Positions 49,853 to 57,938 are shown, numbered from the stretch's first letter. The stretch: DNA of 64,000 nt from Bacillota bacterium (GCA_023390655.1 JAEWCL010000019.1:1-64000), one strand, 5' to 3'. A program made the numbers and translations. The notes: generated by a model not told the origin, from the sequence alone.

Positions 49853-50104
49853 ATGGATACGCTGCAAGCGATTATAGACAGGCTTAATGAATTAATTGAA
49901 CAGCAGGGTACCAATCCGAACGCATTAAGCAATCAGGCCGGAGTACCGCAGGCGACAATTAAAAGCATTCTTAACCACGAAAGCCGGAACCCCGGTATCA
50001 TAACGCTGAAGAAGATTTGCGATGGTTTTGAAAACCCAAGAATTTCTTTGGCAAATTTCTTTGATACGGATACGTTTCATAATTTGGAACAAGAAATGGA
50101 CTAG
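49853..50104 (+). CDS. XRE-family repressor of the phage-like switch
   Basis: 83 aa. Helix-turn-helix IDRLNELIEQQGTNPNALSN, QAGVPQATIKSILNHESRNP, then TLKKICDGFENPRISLANFF, the standard short Cro/CI-type repressor common in clostridial phages and conjugative elements. GGAGGTTTATAA precedes the ATG, and the third palindrome ends right at that ribosome site, so it probably represses itself and the divergent 47-aa gene. Confidence 0.9.
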   Translation: MDTLQAIIDRLNELIEQQGTNPNALSNQAGVPQATIKSILNHESRNPGIITLKKICDGFENPRISLANFFDTDTFHNLEQEMD

Positions 50105-50169
50105 CGCGCGTAAGCGCCAACAAGGCAAATGTCCAAATGCTGTACATACTCATCTGCCCGCAATTGCCG

Positions 50170-50198
50170 TGGACTTTTTTCCTCTGTCTGTGTATGAT
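50170..50198 (+). promoter_or_regulatory. Promoter of the His-rich protein gene
   Basis: TGGACT (50170-50175), 17-base spacer, TATGAT (50193-50198). Confidence 0.7.
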
Positions 50199-50231
50199 AG
50201 TTCCATTAAGCCAAAGGACAGGAGTATCACA

Positions 50232-50753
50232 ATGCCACACGACGAACACTGCGGCTGCGGTTGCGGCCATAACCACAGCCATGACCATGCGCACCTCCAT
50301 AAAGCCGATGCCCATACCGCGCCGGTTGAGGTGACACAAGAGCAAAAGGACTTTCTCCATCAGCTCGGCCACACCCATTATCTGCCCGTGGCCCGGTTCA
50401 CTCTGGAGGATAGCCGGGATGAGGCTTTTTTCTCCACCGCTCTGGCGCCGGTTTTCCTGCGCTCGGCGGACGACGACATGAAAACGGTCAAGGAGACAGG
50501 CGCCTTCCTGCAGGAGTTGGAGGACTTGGGCCTGATCACGCTGGATTATGACATGCCGCTCAATAAGTATGGCTATGAGGAGTACAAGACAAGCGCGCTC
50601 TACGCATATTTCTGCACCACGGTGGCAGAAGGGGCCTCCAGGCCCGGCTTTTTGGGCAATACCCCGGTGCTGGAGCTGGGCAGCATCGCCCTGACCGAGG
50701 CGGGGGAGGAGATCGCCGCCGCGCATTGCGGCCACAGCCACCACCACGAATAG
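50232..50753 (+). CDS. Histidine-rich metal-binding-like protein
   Basis: 173 aa. The N-terminus, MPHDEHCGCGCGHNHSHDHA with HLHKADAH after it, and the C-terminus HCGHSHHHE are dense in His/Cys, as in metal chaperones or metal stores. The middle looks like a winged-helix or small mixed domain: TQEQKDFLHQLGHTHYLPVA, LEELEDLGLITLDYD-like LQELEDLGLITLDYDMPLNK, ELGSIALTEAGEEI. It could be a nickel, zinc or cobalt buffer or a metal-responsive regulator. ATG 50232 follows AAAGGACAGGAG; its promoter and terminator are clear. Confidence 0.7.
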   Translation: MPHDEHCGCGCGHNHSHDHAHLHKADAHTAPVEVTQEQKDFLHQLGHTHYLPVARFTLEDSRDEAFFSTALAPVFLRSADDDMKTVKETGAFLQELEDLGLITLDYDMPLNKYGYEEYKTSALYAYFCTTVAEGASRPGFLGNTPVLELGSIALTEAGEEIAAAHCGHSHHHE

Positions 50754-50797
50754 ACGGATTAAAAGGGTGCTCCCTTGACGGAGCGCCATACCAACGG

Positions 50798-50825
50798 AAA
50801 AGACGCCCGGGTTGGGCGTCTTTTT
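50798..50825 (+). terminator. Terminator of the His-rich protein gene
   Basis: GACGCCC / GGGCGTC stem with five-base loop and TTTTT. Confidence 0.88.
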
Positions 50826-51020
50826 GTTAGCTTTGAACGAGAGAGGGTTTAAAGGGCGGATTGACAACTGCGTCGGTTTCTTCACCAATGCAGACTGTGC
50901 CGTGCAAAAACAGTCTGCTGATGCACAGAAACCAAATTCCACCATTCACTGCAAATGTAGAAGAGACTAGCTATTAAACGTACTATATTTATCTGTAAAA
51001 GAGGTATCCTCTTCCTCCTT

Positions 51021-51049
51021 TTGACAGATAAATGCCCATGTTATAAAAT
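51021..51049 (+). promoter_or_regulatory. Promoter of the AT-rich orphan gene
   Basis: TTGACA (51021-51026), 17-base spacer, TAAAAT (51044-51049). Confidence 0.8.
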
Positions 51050-51140
51050 AAGCGTAACTCTGTACTACATTTTCACTTCAAACCACTATGCTGTTTTCTT
51101 ATATTAAGAAAATTACAATCCGATCAAACAGGAGGCTCTA

Positions 51141-51965
51141 ATGATAGGCAAATCCAATTTTGAATATATCTGCGCTCATCGTTCTCATTTAGCGAATTAT
51201 CTGTTTTCACTTGATAATGATTATGCCGACTGCCATAACTCCTGTACTATTTGGGATACTATCACATTTTATGGTGTACCTCTTGATCTTTCTGACGAAG
51301 ATATCAGCAGTATCCAAGATGGAGACTATACAAACGCAATTAAGATCGGCTCAATGCAAGGATGCCTTATCCTCTGTAGACAAATGCTAGTTGAAGACCA
51401 AGACCCATGGCAAATTTGCGATGATGATAATGGTGATCTGGAAGGTACAATTTCAGCGCTCAAGAGGCCAGGGTGTCCTTTAAATGAAGAAGATGGGGAC
51501 CCATGGCAGGATGTTTACTATATCCACAAGTGGACTATGGAAAAAGGCTACAATTCTGCGCCACTGAAAGGTGAGATTTTGGACAGGCTGCCCAATATTA
51601 TCCTTATGCTTTTTCATGTAAAGCCAGATATCCTCGCATATTATCCTACCCCTCTAAAATATACGCCTGATCCAGCCTTAGAGGCTAGGCTTCAGGCTCT
51701 CGAAAATATTTCGGTGCAAAAGATTAATGCATACTTCGATTCTTTACTTGGGAGCACCGATTCAGAAAGCAACCCTTCTAAGAGCAACATCAGAAGCTTT
51801 GGGGTTGCATATAAGCTCAGTGAATCCGAACAAAATGAGCTTATAAAAAGAATTGAGGCCGGCGGAGCCTATCCTAAAAATGCGAAAAGGAAAAAAGAAT
51901 TCTCTTTCTTTGAGAGCCATGGCTTTATGGAAGCTGGTAACAGCCGTTTGCTATATAAAGTGTGA
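51141..51965 (+). CDS. AT-rich orphan protein, 274 aa
   Basis: No family recognised with confidence. Acidic and aromatic-rich N-terminal two thirds (SLDNDYADCHNSCTIWDTIT, CRQMLVEDQDPWQICDDDNG, NEEDGDPWQDVYYIHKWTME) with several Asp/Trp clusters; helical C-terminal third ending in KEFSFFESHGFMEAGNSRLL, which resembles the final strand of GNAT proteins. AGGAGGCTCTA precedes the ATG. Base composition is much more AT-rich than the chromosome, pointing to recent transfer. Confidence 0.65.
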   Translation: MIGKSNFEYICAHRSHLANYLFSLDNDYADCHNSCTIWDTITFYGVPLDLSDEDISSIQDGDYTNAIKIGSMQGCLILCRQMLVEDQDPWQICDDDNGDLEGTISALKRPGCPLNEEDGDPWQDVYYIHKWTMEKGYNSAPLKGEILDRLPNIILMLFHVKPDILAYYPTPLKYTPDPALEARLQALENISVQKINAYFDSLLGSTDSESNPSKSNIRSFGVAYKLSESEQNELIKRIEAGGAYPKNAKRKKEFSFFESHGFMEAGNSRLLYKV

Positions 51966-52058
51966 GGACTTTTAGCTATTGCTTAAGCTGTATCTTCAGC
52001 TTAAGCCCGAAGGCAACCAGGAGTCCAAATTGTAACGCTTTCGTTAGAGGAGGCAACC

Positions 52059-52346
52059 ATGAAAAAGCCAAATAAAATGCTCCCTATTCTGTGTGCGGTT
52101 ATCGGAATTCTTTTGCCTTTTTTATGTGCCTTTCTCATGCCTTTTTTCGAGGTGAAACGGGAGGAAGCCATAGCAAGCGGGTTCATTCTTGGGTCGGCAC
52201 TGGGCGCGGTCATGGGCATACTATCGCTAATTTTAAATAGAAAGCACAAGCTTATGCTTGTCAAAATCTTAGGCGTGATCGATATCGTGCCCATTTGTAT
52301 GTTTATATTGATGTTTGCGGCCTACTTCTCTTACGGCGCAATATAG
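52059..52346 (+). CDS. Small membrane protein, 95 aa
   Basis: Three hydrophobic helices (LPILCAVIGILLPFLCAFL, GFILGSALGAVMGILSLIL, ILGVIDIVPICMFILMFAAY) joined by short charged loops FFEVKREEAIA and NRKHKLML. AGAGGAGGCAACC precedes the ATG. No family recognised; may be a transporter accessory or a bystander of the mobile region. Confidence 0.6.
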   Translation: MKKPNKMLPILCAVIGILLPFLCAFLMPFFEVKREEAIASGFILGSALGAVMGILSLILNRKHKLMLVKILGVIDIVPICMFILMFAAYFSYGAI

Positions 52347-52507
52347 CAGCGGCTAAACCGAGTCCCGGATGATAGAAGAGGCACACTCTACCCACGTTTT
52401 TCCCCTAGAATGCGCGATGCAACAAGCGCTTTCGGTTCGGACTGTAAACGGCTGCCTGAAACCGGTATAATGGAACTGATTTGGACAGAAAGTGAGGGTG
52501 CCGTAAC

Positions 52508-53047
52508 GTGGTTTTATCCGACCACTCGTTAAAACAGTTGCTTCAATCCGGCAGGCTCTACATTTCCCCTTTGGATGAGCGGCAAATCCAGCCTGCAAGC
52601 ATCGATATCTGCCTGGGAACCACATACAGCGTTGTGGAAGACAACTGCGATGGAATTATAGAGCTGGACAAGGAGATAACATACCGGAGCATTCAGGCGG
52701 AACGGTATCTGCTCCTCCCGGGCCAGTTTGTATTGGCAACAACAAGGGAGTATTTCCGGCTGCCGGATAACCTGACCGCCTTTGTGGAAGGGCGGAGCTC
52801 CATCGGCCGTTTAGGCTTGTTCATCCAGAATGCCGGATGGGTGGACCCGGGATTTGAAGGCGAGATCACGTTGGAGCTCTTCAATGCCAATAAATGCGCG
52901 ATTGAATTGAAATCCGGCCGGCGCGTCGGTCAACTGGTCTTCGCGGAATTGGACCGGGACGCGCAGAACCCCTACAGAGGAAAGTATCAGGGGCAAAAGG
53001 GCGCTACAGGCTCCCGTATCTTTTTAGACGCGGAAATTTCCAAGTAG
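52508..53047 (+). CDS. dcd: dCTP deaminase
   Basis: 179 aa. Deaminates dCTP to dUTP (or to dUMP in the bifunctional form) for dTTP synthesis. The trimer-type motif GRSSIGRLGLFIQNAGWVDP, followed by GFEGEITLELFN with the catalytic Glu, and the ending KYQGQKGATGSRIF are the Dcd signature. The GTG at 52508 is used: GAGGGTG precedes it. An excellent TATAAT at 52466-52471 lies upstream, with no good -35. Confidence 0.93.
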   Translation: MVLSDHSLKQLLQSGRLYISPLDERQIQPASIDICLGTTYSVVEDNCDGIIELDKEITYRSIQAERYLLLPGQFVLATTREYFRLPDNLTAFVEGRSSIGRLGLFIQNAGWVDPGFEGEITLELFNANKCAIELKSGRRVGQLVFAELDRDAQNPYRGKYQGQKGATGSRIFLDAEISK

Positions 53048-53064
53048 CCGGGCGATGCGGCTTT

Positions 53065-53202
53065 GTGTATCGACGCCGCGTAAAGGCCTCTCCCATTTAC
53101 AAGAATGTAATCGCCATTCCATACGGCCTGATTGCGGGACTTTCCGGGAAGATTTCGCCGGAAGACTATATCGCAGGGTACGAAAGGCCGGTAAAAAAGT
53201 AA
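53065..53202 (+). pseudogene. Possible small gene or gene remnant after dcd
   Basis: A 45-codon frame from GTG 53065 reads KNVIAIPYGLIAGLSGKISP then EDYIAGYERPVKK before a stop. The composition looks like a real protein C-terminus, but there is no ribosome site and the frame ends after a short run. Could be the end of a decayed gene. Confidence 0.3.
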
Positions 53203-53245
53203 TACGCGCCCAGGCATGTGCCGGGCGCGCATTTTATCTCCCTTG

Positions 53246-54577
53246 CTACTGGTTCGCCAACGCCTGCTTCAACTCTTTTTCGTAAGCAAGAACGATATCC
53301 AGATTTTCCTTCTGGAACGCGTTGAACTTCTTTGCTACCTCGGTATCGGAGGTCTCGGTCCCTTGATACCAGCTTTGCGCGCTGAAGTATTGGGCATATT
53401 TTTCCGTCTTAAACTTCTTGCCCGATAGCGCGTAGACGCCGTTGCGAAGGTACTCGATTTCCTCAAGCGTAAACTGCAGCAGTTCCTGCCGCGCGATCGG
53501 CTGTTGATCGAGCTTGCTGATCATACCGGCAAGTGCCGCGTTTTTTGCGGGATCGCTTTTTTGCGCCTTGACGACTACGGACTCTGTGAACGCCACCGCC
53601 AATGTGCTGTTTTTAGAAAGGAGCGCATAGCTTTCCTCGGTGCCGATCCAATCGTAAAGCTGCCGCGCGGGGCTGTCCTGCGGCGCATCGGCGCGAATCA
53701 CGACATAGGAGGTGGTAAGAAACGGATACTTGCCCGCAGCGAAGTTCTCTGTTGTGGGCGCGTAGCCGTCAATGGAGAACAGCTTGAGCGTAGAGCTTCC
53801 AAACTCGCTGTCGATGTAGGACATGATGTTAAATCCGATAGAATACTGATTCAGGAGCACCTTGCGTGTGACGGTGCCCATATCCTCATCCACGTTGTAA
53901 AGGGCCTCCCGCTGCGTCACCGTCGGGTCGATTTCCCCCTCTTTGAAATGCATCGCAGAAAAATCGGGCATGTCATAGCCTTCCCACACCAGGCTTTCAA
54001 ACAGGCGCTGGCTGCCGGATTCCGGATTGCGGATGTAAACGACGATATCCGCATCCTCTCCGTCCACCTCCGCCCAATTCTTAATGCTTCCGCTGTAGAT
54101 GGCCCGGATTTGATTGGATGTGAGATTGCTTACGGGATTTGATTCGTTGCCCATGAACACCAGCCCATCATAGCCATATACCTTCATTTCAATGTCAACG
54201 CCCCTCTCGGCGAGGTAGCTTAATTCATCCTCTGTTGGCGCAACCAGAAATAAGATATCGGCCTTGCCGTCGGCCAGGTTCAGCCAGGCTTCATGCGTCT
54301 TGGACGCCAAAGGCTCCGGGCCGGTATAGCCGTAGGTATCCGTAAACAGCTGGTAGATCGCCGCCGTGATCGGCTTTCGGGCGGTGGAGCTGTCGATTTG
54401 GGGAAGTTCGCCGCCCCCTTGCGGCGTGGGCGGCTGCGTTGCGGAAGGCGATGCGGAAGGCGCGGCTGTTTGATCAGCAGATGGCAGGCCCACGCTGCCG
54501 CTGCACGCGGACAGCAGCAAGAGCAGCATACTCAAGAAAATGGCGAACACGGTATGGCATCTTCTCATCAAGTCCAT
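53246..54577 (-). CDS. PstS-like substrate-binding lipoprotein
   Basis: 443 aa. Signal CHTVFAIFLSMLLLLLSAC with lipobox SAC, then a Ser/Ala/Pro-rich linker and a PBP-like domain. SNQIRAIYSGSIKNWAEVDG near residue 155 and YIRNPESGSQRLFESLVW just after are the phosphate-binding (PstS) signature; FTESVVVKAQ and FAEPEKLL-like C-terminal parts extend beyond PstS length. No pstCAB follows. ATG 54577 has GGAGGGAAGCATA in front. It may bind phosphate for sensing rather than for import. Confidence 0.8.
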   Translation of the reverse strand: MDLMRRCHTVFAIFLSMLLLLLSACSGSVGLPSADQTAAPSASPSATQPPTPQGGGELPQIDSSTARKPITAAIYQLFTDTYGYTGPEPLASKTHEAWLNLADGKADILFLVAPTEDELSYLAERGVDIEMKVYGYDGLVFMGNESNPVSNLTSNQIRAIYSGSIKNWAEVDGEDADIVVYIRNPESGSQRLFESLVWEGYDMPDFSAMHFKEGEIDPTVTQREALYNVDEDMGTVTRKVLLNQYSIGFNIMSYIDSEFGSSTLKLFSIDGYAPTTENFAAGKYPFLTTSYVVIRADAPQDSPARQLYDWIGTEESYALLSKNSTLAVAFTESVVVKAQKSDPAKNAALAGMISKLDQQPIARQELLQFTLEEIEYLRNGVYALSGKKFKTEKYAQYFSAQSWYQGTETSDTEVAKKFNAFQKENLDIVLAYEKELKQALANQ

Positions 54578-54608
54578 TATGCTTCCCTCCGCCATGTGTT
54601 GGTTACTA

Positions 54609-54698
54609 TTAAGACGCTGTTCGGACGCATTCGTCGCAGGCTATTTCGGTCTGCGTCATGTCCTTATCTTCACGTATATTCCGTATTCTTTTATACAT
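54609..54698 (-). pseudogene. Truncated XRE repressor, remnant of module A type
   Basis: Begins MYKRIRNIREDKDMTQTEIA, nearly the same as the start of the XRE gene at 48.25 kb (MYERIRNMREDKDMTQAEMA); about 47 bases match at ~89% identity. It then diverges into CDECVRTAS and stops. The rest of the repressor is gone, replaced by the pstS-like gene region. Confidence 0.8.
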
Positions 54699-54737
54699 AC
54701 CGTATCATCCGGATACTCCTGCTTTTCTATCTGCGGC

Positions 54738-54920
54738 TCACGCTTTCTCCTCTTTTTGCTCCAAATGGTCCAGCGCATAGCGGCAGCATTGCAAAACCAG
54801 CATATTGAAGGAGACATCATTCTCTTCAGCAATCCTGTTCAGTTCTTCAAACATCTCTTCTGTAAAACGAATGGTTCTCGGAATGTTGGCGTTTGCAAAT
54901 GGGTTGACTATTTGAAACAT
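54738..54920 (-). CDS. Ribbon-helix-helix DNA-binding protein, module B
   Basis: 60 aa: NIPRTIRFTEEMFEELNRIA then EENDVSFNMLVLQCCRYALD is an Arc/CopG-type ribbon-helix-helix. ATG 54920 with GAAAGG upstream is preferred over an earlier start without one. It is divergent from module protein 2, and ATAACC-N6-GGTTAT repeats between them are probable operators. It stands where module A has its XRE protein. Confidence 0.8.
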   Translation of the reverse strand: MFQIVNPFANANIPRTIRFTEEMFEELNRIAEENDVSFNMLVLQCCRYALDHLEQKEEKA

Positions 54921-54951
54921 AAAAATCACAACCTTTCTTGGTATTGAAAGC

Positions 54952-55006
54952 ATAACCAAAAACGGTTATCATATAATATAACCAAAACAGGTTTCATATC
55001 AGGTTA
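54952..55006. promoter_or_regulatory. Operators and -10 box of module B
   Basis: ATAACC-N6-GGTTAT (54952-54969), ATAACC-N6-GGTTTC (54978-54995) and a third half-site AGGTTAT near 55000, 26 bp apart. TATAAT (54972-54977) sits between the first two; I found no matching -35. Confidence 0.7.
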
Positions 55007-55022
55007 TATGTTTAGGAGGCAT

Positions 55023-55247
55023 CTGGAGAAAACTGCTGTTTCTATAAATACCGCGCACGCCCTCTTATCCGTTTCAGCGAAAATAGCGGATGCACTGGAG
55101 CTTTCGCAAAAAGCGAAGGAACTTTTCGCCAGCTCTGAACTACTGCTGATTGCAGCTCAGCGGGAGTTGGAGGCCTTGTATCTTGCTTTAGAGCAGCAGG
55201 AAGAACCTCCCCTGCATATCTTGCCGCGCATTTCTCGCCACTCATAA
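55023..55247 (+). CDS. Module protein 2 (novel ~75-aa helical family)
   Basis: Paralog of the protein at 48.57 kb. Core IADALELSQKAKELFASSEL then LLIAAQRELEALYLALEQQ is 34/39 identical. The start is uncertain: an ATG at 55008 overlaps the ribosome site AGGAGG (55014-55019), so a CTG at 55023, seven bases after it and aligned with the paralog, seems likelier. All-helical, no signal or cysteine. Function unknown; paired with a ribbon-helix-helix protein instead of XRE. Confidence 0.65.
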   Translation: MEKTAVSINTAHALLSVSAKIADALELSQKAKELFASSELLLIAAQRELEALYLALEQQEEPPLHILPRISRHS

Positions 55248-55332
55248 TTCAAAAACTGTCCATACCGCGCACTTCCTACCCACAATATGGTATACTCTTG
55301 AAAATGCAGAGCGCAGGGGGAGGGGAATACCG

Positions 55333-56172
55333 ATGCCGGTTGCACCACAATACGAGGCGGACGCCGCGGCAATCTTAAAAAGGCGGTATGACAACGGCCA
55401 TGATTACTGGGCGACGCCCGATCAAAAGCTAATCAAGGGCAGCCCCTTCAATACGCTCCACTGCGCGTATATGCTCGCGGAGCTTGGGATGGACCCTCAC
55501 GAACCCGTTTTAAAGGAAACCGCCGATTTGATCTTCTCCGCCTGGCGGGAGGACGGGCGCTTTCAGCTCTACCCTCAGGGCGCGATTTACCCCTGCCAGA
55601 CCGCGAACGCCGCAAGGACGCTGTGCCATCTGGGGTATGCGCAAGACCCGAGGCTCCAGAAAACATTTGACCACCTGCTGGAGATCCGGCATCGCGACGG
55701 CGGGTGGCGCTGCAACAAATTTAGCTATGGCAGGGGGCCGGAAACGGAGTTTTCCAACCCCGGGCCAACGCTGCTGGCGCTCGATGCGTTCCGGTTCTCT
55801 CCTTCCTTCCATCAAAGCGATGCACTTGACCGTACGGTGGACTTCCTGCTCTCGCACTGGACGACCCGCCAGCCGCTTGGCCCCTGCCACTACGGCATCG
55901 GCACGCTGTTTATGCAGGTGACGTTTCCGTTTGCCGCTTACAATCTGTTTTTCTATGTCTATGTGTTGTCCTTTTATGACCGGGCAAAGCGCGATGAACG
56001 GCTTCTAGAGGCGCTTACCGTTTTACAATCCAAACTGGCCGATCACCAGATCGTTGTGGAACGTCCAAACCAGAAGCTTGCAAGCTTCGCTTTTTGTAAG
56101 AAGGGGGAGCCGAGCGCGCTTGCCACCGAGCGCTATCACGAAATTCTAAGGAATCTTGCGGATAACCGGTAA
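55333..56172 (+). CDS. Prenyltransferase/squalene cyclase-like toroid protein
   Basis: 279 aa, helical-pair repeats of the alpha/alpha toroid kind: LHCAYMLAELGMDPHEPVLK, IYPCQTANAARTLCHLGYA, RHRDGGWRCNKFSYG and GPTLLALDAFRFSPS, with the Q/W/G pattern (DGGWRC) of prenyltransferase and squalene-hopene repeats. Too short for a full cyclase and missing the DxDD motif, so enzymatic activity is doubtful. GGGGAGGGGAATACCG precedes the ATG. Confidence 0.7.
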   Translation: MPVAPQYEADAAAILKRRYDNGHDYWATPDQKLIKGSPFNTLHCAYMLAELGMDPHEPVLKETADLIFSAWREDGRFQLYPQGAIYPCQTANAARTLCHLGYAQDPRLQKTFDHLLEIRHRDGGWRCNKFSYGRGPETEFSNPGPTLLALDAFRFSPSFHQSDALDRTVDFLLSHWTTRQPLGPCHYGIGTLFMQVTFPFAAYNLFFYVYVLSFYDRAKRDERLLEALTVLQSKLADHQIVVERPNQKLASFAFCKKGEPSALATERYHEILRNLADNR

Positions 56173-56447
56173 AAATCCTGATATTGTAATGAAAACGTAT
56201 TGCGCGCATACGCTGCCGGTATAAAAGGGAAGAGGCCGTTGAACGCATCCGTTTGATCAGGGAAGGGTGAGCGCAAGGTTTGTCGATCCCGGAAATCGCG
56301 CTTGTGGCTGCCAGAGGGGCACTTACAGGCTTGAATAGCGTTTAAGCACATTCATCATATTTTTGGCGCAGGGCTGACTGTTCTTGCCTATGCGCATATC
56401 TCTATAATTTCATAAAGTGCAAGAGAACAAAGCAATAAGGAGAAGCA

Positions 56448-56852
56448 ATGCCGGAATATATAAAACCAAACATGACCCTTCCCGTAAGCCTGCACGATGC
56501 CAGAGTAACAGATATTATCGCAGAAGGCGATACCGTCGTCTTTGTGTTTGCGGACGGTATCCGTACGGTTGCAGAGGACGTGCGGCAGACCGGATACGCT
56601 GCCGTTACTTTTACCAAAGTGGATTTTGATTTTTGCAGCGTATCCTGCACCACGCCGGAAGGCCTGCGTACCGGCTTTGAAATTATGGCGTTTGCCGCAG
56701 CCCGTCCGCTGCCGGTGCTGGATATCATCGATGAAACCTATGGCTACAACCAGGCGAAGTTTTCGTGCAATCTTACACAGAACGGTGCCTGGTGCGTGTG
56801 CGATATCGAGATCTATTACCTGGGAGAAATGCGTTACACATGGGAGATGTAA
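56448..56852 (+). CDS. Hypothetical protein, 134 aa
   Basis: Beta-rich soluble protein with no recognised family. Recurrent pattern V-x-DI-x-EGD-T-VVFVFADG, then DFDFCSVSCTTPEGLRT with two cysteines three apart and WCVCDIEIYYLGEMRYTWE near the end. AAGGAGAAGCA precedes the ATG at 56448. Possibly an intracellular enzyme-like domain of the DUF type; nothing more can be said. Confidence 0.6.
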   Translation: MPEYIKPNMTLPVSLHDARVTDIIAEGDTVVFVFADGIRTVAEDVRQTGYAAVTFTKVDFDFCSVSCTTPEGLRTGFEIMAFAAARPLPVLDIIDETYGYNQAKFSCNLTQNGAWCVCDIEIYYLGEMRYTWEM

Positions 56853-56933
56853 CGCTCCTCTTCAGCATGGAAGCGCATTTGCGCAACGAATCCTGCCCCT
56901 GCAGCGTCTACCTGTAAAAGGGAGGGAAACGGC

Positions 56934-57287
56934 ATGAAAAAATGCATTGCCATTCTATTGCTAATGGCGGTCGCCTTTCCATTGGCCGGGTGTGCCAACG
57001 TGCCGGAGCATCAGCGGGCGGCCTATGAGAACTGTCTGGAATACATCAAAAACTCCTCGTTTTCGCGCAAGGATTTTATTGATACCGGCATCGTCCGCAT
57101 TGAGACGCTCAAGGAAGAGCAGAAGGACGCCGTCTGGATCGAGGTGAACGGCGTGGAGGAGTACTTTGGCCGGGAGCAGCCGGAGCATTGGCTCTTCACC
57201 ATCGGGGACACGAGCGGGCACAATTTTGCCATGCTGGTCTGCAACAGCGAAACAGACAGCGTCATTGGCTATATTCCCATTGCATAG
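56934..57287 (+). CDS. Small hypothetical lipoprotein
   Basis: 117 aa. Signal KKCIAILLLMAVAFPLAGC ends in a lipobox (LAGC). The mature ~95 residues contain KDFIDTGIVRIETLKEEQKD and WLFTIGDTSGHNFAMLVCNS, a compact alpha/beta domain. GGAGGGAAACGGC precedes the ATG. Function unknown. Confidence 0.65.
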   Translation: MKKCIAILLLMAVAFPLAGCANVPEHQRAAYENCLEYIKNSSFSRKDFIDTGIVRIETLKEEQKDAVWIEVNGVEEYFGREQPEHWLFTIGDTSGHNFAMLVCNSETDSVIGYIPIA

Positions 57288-57366
57288 CGGGCTGCTTCAC
57301 AACGTGCCGCAAACGCCCTGTATCATGGTATACTGTAAAGAAATCCTTTCTATATGGGGCGGACAG

Positions 57367-57846
57367 ATGGGCATCAGAAGCACGGCAAAGGCCATCATTG
57401 TACATAACGGCAGGGTATTGCTCAACAAATGCTACGACAAGCACAACGGCCACTACTATTCCCTGCCCGGCGGGGGACAGCAGCAGTATGAGCCGATTGA
57501 AGAGGCCATCGTCCGCGAATGCCTGGAGGAAACGGGCTATACCGTTACACCTTTGCGCTTTGCGGCGCTGTCTGAAGAAATCTGTTTGGACGGAGAAACC
57601 AGGGCCACTTATCCACAATATGCACATAAGGTATACCATATCTTCGTCTGCGCCCTCTCCGATCAGGCGCAAACAGCGCCTACCGAAACGGACGATCTGC
57701 AGCTGGGCGCCGTATGGGTGGAGATCGAGCGGCTGCCCCAGCTCCGCCTGCTGCCCACCGAGGTAGAGGCGCATCTCATGGAGATGATTGACGGCGCGCC
57801 GCCGATGTTCCTTGGCACCGCCCACATCCCCTTCGGCCACGGATAA
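57367..57846 (+). CDS. NUDIX hydrolase
   Basis: 159 aa. Hydrolyses a nucleoside diphosphate derivative. The NUDIX box GGQQQYEPIEEAIVRECLEE (plus TG) at residues 36-58 has the full G-x5-E-x7-REU-x-EE-x-G pattern. ATG 57367 is the start; the much longer upstream frame overlaps the lipoprotein gene and has no signal of its own. Substrate cannot be told from sequence. Confidence 0.85.
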   Translation: MGIRSTAKAIIVHNGRVLLNKCYDKHNGHYYSLPGGGQQQYEPIEEAIVRECLEETGYTVTPLRFAALSEEICLDGETRATYPQYAHKVYHIFVCALSDQAQTAPTETDDLQLGAVWVEIERLPQLRLLPTEVEAHLMEMIDGAPPMFLGTAHIPFGHG

Positions 57847-57902
57847 TGTCGTATCCGCTTGTATCCTGATACCTGACAACTTTCTACAAACCTGCAAAAA
57901 TG

Positions 57903-57938
57903 CGCGCATCCGGGGGAAACCTCCCGGATGCGCGTTTT
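57903..57938 (+). terminator. Terminator of the NUDIX gene
   Basis: CGCGCATCCGGG / CCCGGATGCGCG stem with eight-base loop and TTTT. Confidence 0.88.

Larger units (their letters stand above)
50754..51140. other. Intergenic region before the AT-rich orphan
   Basis: 387 bases: the terminator above, then an AT-rich stretch in which I see nothing up to the promoter at 51021-51049. Confidence 0.5.

Noticed and set aside
47237..55300. Complete prophage or conjugative element
   Set aside because: No integrase, portal, terminase, capsid, relaxase or type IV secretion gene is visible; only small regulators and cargo-like genes.
57166..57366. Longer N-terminus for the NUDIX protein
   Set aside because: It overlaps the lipoprotein gene in another frame and lacks any family similarity or ribosome site.
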